From Neolentinus lepideus HHB14362 ss-1 (taxonomy: Eukaryota; Basidiomycota; Agaricomycetes; Gloeophyllales; Gloeophyllaceae): a stretch of 12,171 bases of DNA. The stretch spans positions 1-12,171 of the forward strand of contig KV425688.1 in the NCBI GenBank assembly GCA_001632425.1, read 5' to 3'. Position 1 is the stretch's first letter, and each line of letters begins with the position of its first letter. The translations under genes were made by a program, and so were the position numbers. A model generated the notes under the pieces. It did no database searches. It was given only the letters and a program-made list of their open reading frames with translations, and had not been told where the DNA came from. Shown in pieces: positions 8,601 to 12,171 of this stretch.

Positions 8601-9117
8601 CCATTACTCTACTGTTTGTACAACAAGTTATCTTCACCACACTCTTCAGACTTCAATCTTGCGCCAGAGCTTCTTCTAAGTCCATCTTGCGACTCGCGTT
8701 TAGGTACTCTTGCGTACCTCTGACTTCACCCAGAGATAGCGACAGAGTACACCAGCGTAGCGTCGCTGTTCGTAAGCCAGCCCTTATACGTTCCCTTCTC
8801 CTAGACAGCCCCGTGCGCTGTGGCGTAGTGCTAACCAGAGTCAATATACGTTCGAGTTAGAGATAGCGACTACCAGTAGCGCTCCTCTATAGAGCATCGA
8901 AGACCGCATAGCGCCGAGCAGGAGGAGTATCGTACAGCGCCTATACAGCGCCGTGCATATAGCGCAACATAGCGCATAGCGTCGCCTTCACTCCGCAGAC
9001 TGCCGCCAAGTAGCGACTTAGCGCCAACCTTCCTTTAGCCCCAACTATACGTCTCACCTACACCCATCCCCTCCGAACTATATTACCCTTTGTTACCCCG
9101 GGCCTCGCAGCCATCTG

Positions 9118-9136
9118 ACACCAAGGGCTTTGGTGT
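9118..9136 (+). repeat. Conserved stem-loop in E1
   Basis: ACACCAA-GGGCT-TTGGTGT, with a perfect 7-bp stem. The equivalent in E2 is at 6997-7015 and in E3 at 11780-11798. It lies about 70 bp from the TATCA end. Confidence 0.5.
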
Positions 9137-11733
9137 TTGCTTTGTGGTTGTGTCTACACTTTAGGTCTCTTTTCCGCAGGTTTCATCATGTGTCTGTGCG
9201 TATCAGTGGCGTCTGCACTTCTCGCAAACTGTATCGCCTTGAGAGCTCTCCTCCATCCACTGCACATGTCTATTTTTCGACTCACGTTCCCGATGTCGAA
9301 GTATGGCATCGTCATCTCGGTCACACCAACCCGCGTACTGTCGTCGAGATGGCAACCCACAATTCCGTGACAGGTATGCGCATTGATCTCTCCACCCAGC
9401 CCCCAAAATGTGACCATTGCATTCTCGGCAAGCAGGTCAAGAACTCACCTCCTAAAGTTCGGGCTGGGGCTAAGGCGGATTGGAAGCTGGGCATCATTTT
9501 TGCAGACTTGATGGAGGAATCAGTAGTCTCTGCCTCGGGAAAGAAATTTGTACTTAACCTCGTCGATGATCATACCTCGTTTATGTGGTCTATACCTCTT
9601 CCGACAAAGGATGCTGCCTTCAGTGAGCTTCAAGCATGGGAACATCTTCGCGAGCATGAGACCGGTCTCACAGTTGGAATCTACTGGACGGACAGCGGGG
9701 AACTCAAGAGCGCCGAAATGGCGAAGTGGCTTGTGTCGCGTGGTACCCAACACCAATTCACTGCGCCACACGTATCTGCTCACAATGGTCACGCTGAACG
9801 TGCTCACCGCACTCTACGCAACAAGGCATGGATGATGCACCTTTATGCTAACCTCCCCAAAAATCGTTGGGACATTCTTATTGAAACTGCGTGTTACCTG
9901 ACCGTGCGTACTCCCTCTCGATCCCTGCCTAATTACCGCACTCCCTGGGAGGCTTACTACGGCGTCAAACCCGATGTCTCCCATCTCCGGGAGATCGGTT
10001 GTCGCGCTTTCATCCGTAAAGACACTGGGTATAACCCTAAGATCAAGGCTCGCTTGGAAGAATGCGTCCTTATCGGCTACAGCCCGAATTCCAAGGCTTA
10101 TAGGTGCTATCACCACGCTACCCATCGAGTCATTACCTCATTTCATGTAGAATTCATCGAATCTCATGAGGCTACCCATCGCCCCCTCCATCCTGGCCAA
10201 ATCCTTCCTGGTTCACCTCCCATCGCCTCCGACATTCTACCGGGGCCTTCGACTTCTCCTCAAGACTCTCAAGGTTCCCAAGTCGCTTCAACAAGCGCTC
10301 AAAGCCCTCAAGACCGGGAAGTTGACCCCGCAAGTCAGTCCTCCAGCATACAAGTCGCTTCAATAAGCACTCAAAGCCCTCAAGACCGAGAAGTTGACCC
10401 CGCAAGTCAGCCCTCCGCCACTCTTGGCCTCTCCTCTGATCCGGCTATCCTCGACGGTCTTCCCCTTGATGCTCCAGTGTTACCTCTCTCATCTCTGGTT
10501 CCTGCACCTGCTTCGTCACCTCCTACCGCTGCTCCCCTGTCTGACGCTTCTCCTGCCGTGGACCTTCGCCGCTCCTCACGTGTCCCCGTCCCGAGCGATA
10601 AACGTGCAGAAAATGAGGGCCTCCCAAAGGTCTCCACTGTCCAGCAGGCCACCGCAGAGTCTACCGCTATCGGTGAGCACCTTCGTCTTGAGCGAGCTAA
10701 CCGCCACGTGCACCATGAACCGACCATCACTGAAGTCCTCGCAATGATTCACGAATCCTTCACCACGCTTGCCGATGGGCCCATCGACGTCGAGTATCCT
10801 GACAATCCCAAGAGCCTACGGGAGGCTATGGCCGCCGCTGATGCTGCTCACTGGCATAAAGCACTGCTCGACAAATTCGCCTCCATTAAGGAGCTCGGTG
10901 TCTACAAGCTTGTCCCTCCATCTGCCGTTCCTCCTGGTCGTAAGCTCATGAATGGGCGTCCAGTCTTCTGGCTCAAGCGTGATGAGAATGGTGCCCCTGC
11001 TCGCTACAAGGTTCGCTACGTCTGCAAGGGCTATGAGGCTGTCTTCGGTCTCGATTACGATAAGACGACCTCGCCGACTATGCGCATGGAATCCTTCCGC
11101 GTACTTCTCCACCTGGCAGCTGCCCTCAACTGGGATACCCAGCAGATTGACATCAAGACCGCGACCCTTTACGGTCTACTCCCTGCCGATGAAGTCTGCT
11201 ACATGCGTCAGCCTACTGGTTTTGAGGAACTTGGTAAGGAGGACTGGGTCTGGGAGCTTCAGAAAGGGCTCTATGGAATGAAACAGGCTGGTCGTATCTG
11301 GAACAGGATGATGCACGATCGGATGGTCGAACTCCACTTCACTCACCTGGCGAGTGAGTACTGTGTCTATTACCATCAGGACAAACATGGAATTGTTCTC
11401 GCTGGTGTCCATGTCGACGACTTCCTCTCTGTCGCTAGCCGCGCTGATGCAAACGATCGCTTCAAAGCTCAGCTCCAGGAGAAATGGCAAATATCCGACC
11501 AGGGTGAAGCTAAATTCTGCATTGGCATCGCTATTGAGCATGATTGGTCTTCCCATACTGTTTCTCTCTCTCAGATGGCACTGATTGACCATGTCATTAC
11601 TCAGTTTAACCTCAAGGATGCCTACCCAGTTGTGACGCCTATGGAACACAGTCTTCGGCTTTCTCGGGCAGAACACTCGCCTAAGACTGAGGAGGAGCGA
11701 CTCATCGCGGTGATACGCACAGACACACGATGA
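9130..11733 (+). CDS. Copia integrase-reverse transcriptase segment of gag-pol
   Basis: The frame is open from 9130, but the first 27 codons belong to E1 and the apparent start is TTG. Native copia resumes at about 9210 and stops at E3 (11710). Residue numbers count from 9130. A GAG-pre-integrase HHCC motif (WHRHLGH, H60-H65; C94, C97) is followed by the integrase core with D126, D188 and E223. This core inserts cDNA into the genome. The D-E spacing is 34 residues, one short of the usual 35, because DSGE replaces DNGGE. NGHAERAHRTL follows the standard NGxAER pattern. A Ser/Pro-rich linker contains a 72-bp tandem duplication. The reverse transcriptase has D674 in QIDIKTATLYG, a GLYGMKQAGRIWN segment, and the catalytic HVDD (D763, D764). 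RNase H is missing because E3 interrupts the frame. The last codons up to TGA 11731-11733 come from E3. Confidence 0.9.
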   Translation: MVFALWLCLHFRSLFRRFHHVSVRISGVCTSRKLYRLESSPPSTAHVYFSTHVPDVEVWHRHLGHTNPRTVVEMATHNSVTGMRIDLSTQPPKCDHCILGKQVKNSPPKVRAGAKADWKLGIIFADLMEESVVSASGKKFVLNLVDDHTSFMWSIPLPTKDAAFSELQAWEHLREHETGLTVGIYWTDSGELKSAEMAKWLVSRGTQHQFTAPHVSAHNGHAERAHRTLRNKAWMMHLYANLPKNRWDILIETACYLTVRTPSRSLPNYRTPWEAYYGVKPDVSHLREIGCRAFIRKDTGYNPKIKARLEECVLIGYSPNSKAYRCYHHATHRVITSFHVEFIESHEATHRPLHPGQILPGSPPIASDILPGPSTSPQDSQGSQVASTSAQSPQDREVDPASQSSSIQVASISTQSPQDREVDPASQPSATLGLSSDPAILDGLPLDAPVLPLSSLVPAPASSPPTAAPLSDASPAVDLRRSSRVPVPSDKRAENEGLPKVSTVQQATAESTAIGEHLRLERANRHVHHEPTITEVLAMIHESFTTLADGPIDVEYPDNPKSLREAMAAADAAHWHKALLDKFASIKELGVYKLVPPSAVPPGRKLMNGRPVFWLKRDENGAPARYKVRYVCKGYEAVFGLDYDKTTSPTMRMESFRVLLHLAAALNWDTQQIDIKTATLYGLLPADEVCYMRQPTGFEELGKEDWVWELQKGLYGMKQAGRIWNRMMHDRMVELHFTHLASEYCVYYHQDKHGIVLAGVHVDDFLSVASRADANDRFKAQLQEKWQISDQGEAKFCIGIAIEHDWSSHTVSLSQMALIDHVITQFNLKDAYPVVTPMEHSLRLSRAEHSPKTEEERLIAVIRTDTR
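9206..9209. repeat. Right flank of E1, imperfect 4-bp duplication
   Basis: GTGG, partner of GCGG at 6571-6574, differing by one C/T transition. Position 9210 is the first base of uninterrupted copia after E1. Confidence 0.6.
10279..10422 (+). repeat. 72-bp in-frame tandem duplication in the copia linker
   Basis: Two adjacent 72-bp units (10279-10350 and 10351-10422) encode QVASTSAQSPQDREVDPASQ and a near-copy with two substitutions over the same 20 residues. The unit is a multiple of three, so the frame is kept. It lies in the low-complexity region between integrase and reverse transcriptase, where length change is tolerated. Confidence 0.85.
11707..11710. repeat. Left flank of E3, presumed target duplication
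   Basis: GCGG directly precedes the TGATACGCAC start of E3, the same four bases as on the left of E1. The partner copy lies beyond the window. Confidence 0.4.
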
Positions 11734-12171
11734 AACCCGCGGAAATGAGACCTAAAGGGTAGACACAACCACAAAGCAAACACCAAAGCCCTTGGTGTCA
11801 GATGGCTGCGAGGCCCGGGGTAGCGAAGGGTAATATAGTTCAGAGGGGATGGGTGTAGGTGAGACGTATAGTTGGGGCTAAAGGAAGGTTGGCGCCAAGT
11901 CGCTACTCGGCGGCAGTCTGTAGAGTGAAGGCAACGCTAGGCGCTATGTAGCGCTATATGCACGGCGCTGTATAGGCGCTGTACAATAGTCCTCCTGTCG
12001 GCGCTATGCGGTCTTCGATGCTCTATAGTGGAGCGCTACTGGTAGTCGCTATCTCTAACTCGGATGTATATTGACTTCTGATTAGCACTACGCTACAGCG
12101 CACGGGGCTGTCTTGGAGAAGGGAACGTATAAGGGGTGACTTACGAACAGCGACGCTACGCTGGCGTACTC
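11711..12171 (-). mobile_element. E3, third copy of the repeat family (truncated by the window)
   Basis: It starts TGATACGCACAGACACACGA and follows E2 (6928-7388) base for base over 461 bp with scattered, mostly transition, differences; I estimate about 94% identity by eye. Its orientation is opposite to copia. It ends the gag-pol frame just after the reverse transcriptase, where copia elements normally continue toward RNase H. Whether it is a solo LTR or the LTR of a full-length element cannot be told, because the window ends inside it. Confidence 0.8.

Larger units (their letters stand above)
8247..9205 (+). mobile_element. E1, 3' part (solo LTR split by E2)
   Basis: E1 resumes after E2 and runs to GTGCGTATCA at 9205, where copia sequence begins again. 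It is the inverted counterpart of 6928-7885 and, at its 3' end, of E3. It carries the TATA-like box at 8593-8600. From there to 9187 the + strand has no ATG. It is rich in TAGCGC and TAGCGAC words (8740-9020). An open frame of 76 codons at 8264-8494 is shared with E2, but its substitutions look neutral, so I do not call it a gene. Confidence 0.8.
4457..12171 (+). mobile_element. Ty1/copia LTR retrotransposon, nested and 3'-incomplete
   Basis: The element runs 5' to 3' as: probable LTR, half-tRNA-type primer site, leader, then gag-protease-integrase-reverse transcriptase. Integrase before reverse transcriptase is the defining copia (Pseudoviridae) order. The body is cut by E1 (with E2 nested inside) between protease and integrase, and by E3 just after the reverse transcriptase. 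RNase H, the polypurine tract and the 3' LTR are not in the window. Removing E1 with one copy of its flanking duplication returns gag-pol to one frame. That gives about 1380 codons from 4929 to E3 with no stop, so the copia copy was probably near-intact when it was first hit. It can no longer produce a complete polyprotein. Confidence 0.9.

Noticed and set aside
9168..9180. Polypyrimidine tract and CAG in E1 resembling a 3' splice site
   Set aside because: E2 and E3 read CCGTGG and CCGCGG at the same place in that strand, so the CAG is private to E1 and not a family feature.
6575..9205. A single DIRS-like element or a long terminal-inverted-repeat transposon with split repeats
   Set aside because: The interlocked repeats look DIRS-like at first. 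However, the exact GCGT duplication around 6928-8242 and the equal lengths of E2 and reassembled E1 show a nested insertion of one family. No tyrosine recombinase or other enzyme is encoded.
9130..9210. Reading the N-terminus of the downstream open frame as a real protein start
   Set aside because: The first codon is TTG and the first 27 codons are E1 repeat sequence; native copia begins at about 9210.
11176..11676. 166-codon minus-strand frame opposite the reverse transcriptase
   Set aside because: Shadow of the conserved reverse transcriptase frame; no recognisable domain.

Overview
The window looks like transposon-rich, gene-poor DNA of a filamentous fungus, most likely a basidiomycete (Agaricomycotina). 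The grounds are decayed protein-kinase genes with introns of about 50 bp, a Ty1/copia retrotransposon with a half-tRNA-type primer site, and repeat copies that differ almost only by transitions at CpG. The phylum is an inference; nothing here names a species.

Layout. Positions 1-4456 are host DNA with no intact gene. They hold a clear protein-kinase pseudogene on the + strand (about 1018-1641; HGDLKP, NIL, DFG and DIYAF motifs, introns, a stop and a frame change), a weaker second kinase remnant (about 3357-3830), and a possible orphan exon just before the retrotransposon (4159-4456). From about 4457 to the end of the window lies a + strand Ty1/copia element: a probable 5' LTR (4457-4747), a primer-binding site (4748-4760), and one long gag-pol frame starting at 4929. 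That frame encodes UBN2-type Gag, a CCHC knuckle, DSGA protease, HHCC and DDE integrase, and copia reverse transcriptase.

The gag-pol frame is cut twice by members of one roughly 1.31-kb TGATA...TATCA repeat family, best read as solo LTRs of a different retrotransposon and called E here. E1 (6575-6927 plus 8247-9205, same sense as the copia element) splits protease from integrase. E2 (6928-8242, opposite sense) is inserted inside E1 and flanked by a perfect 4-bp duplication, GCGT. E3 (11711 to the window end, opposite sense) cuts the frame after the reverse transcriptase. The puzzling A-B-A'-B' arrangement of inverted repeats at 6575-9205 is fully explained by this nesting: taking out E2 leaves a continuous E1, and taking out E1 returns the copia frame to phase.

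Order of events: copia entered host DNA, then E1 and E3 entered copia, then E2 entered E1. No RNA gene, CRISPR array or multi-gene system was seen. The most informative observations are the nested stratigraphy, the CpG-transition-only divergence of E1 and E2, and an ATG-free leader of nearly 600 bp downstream of a TATA-like box in E. I did not find evidence for a new biological system.
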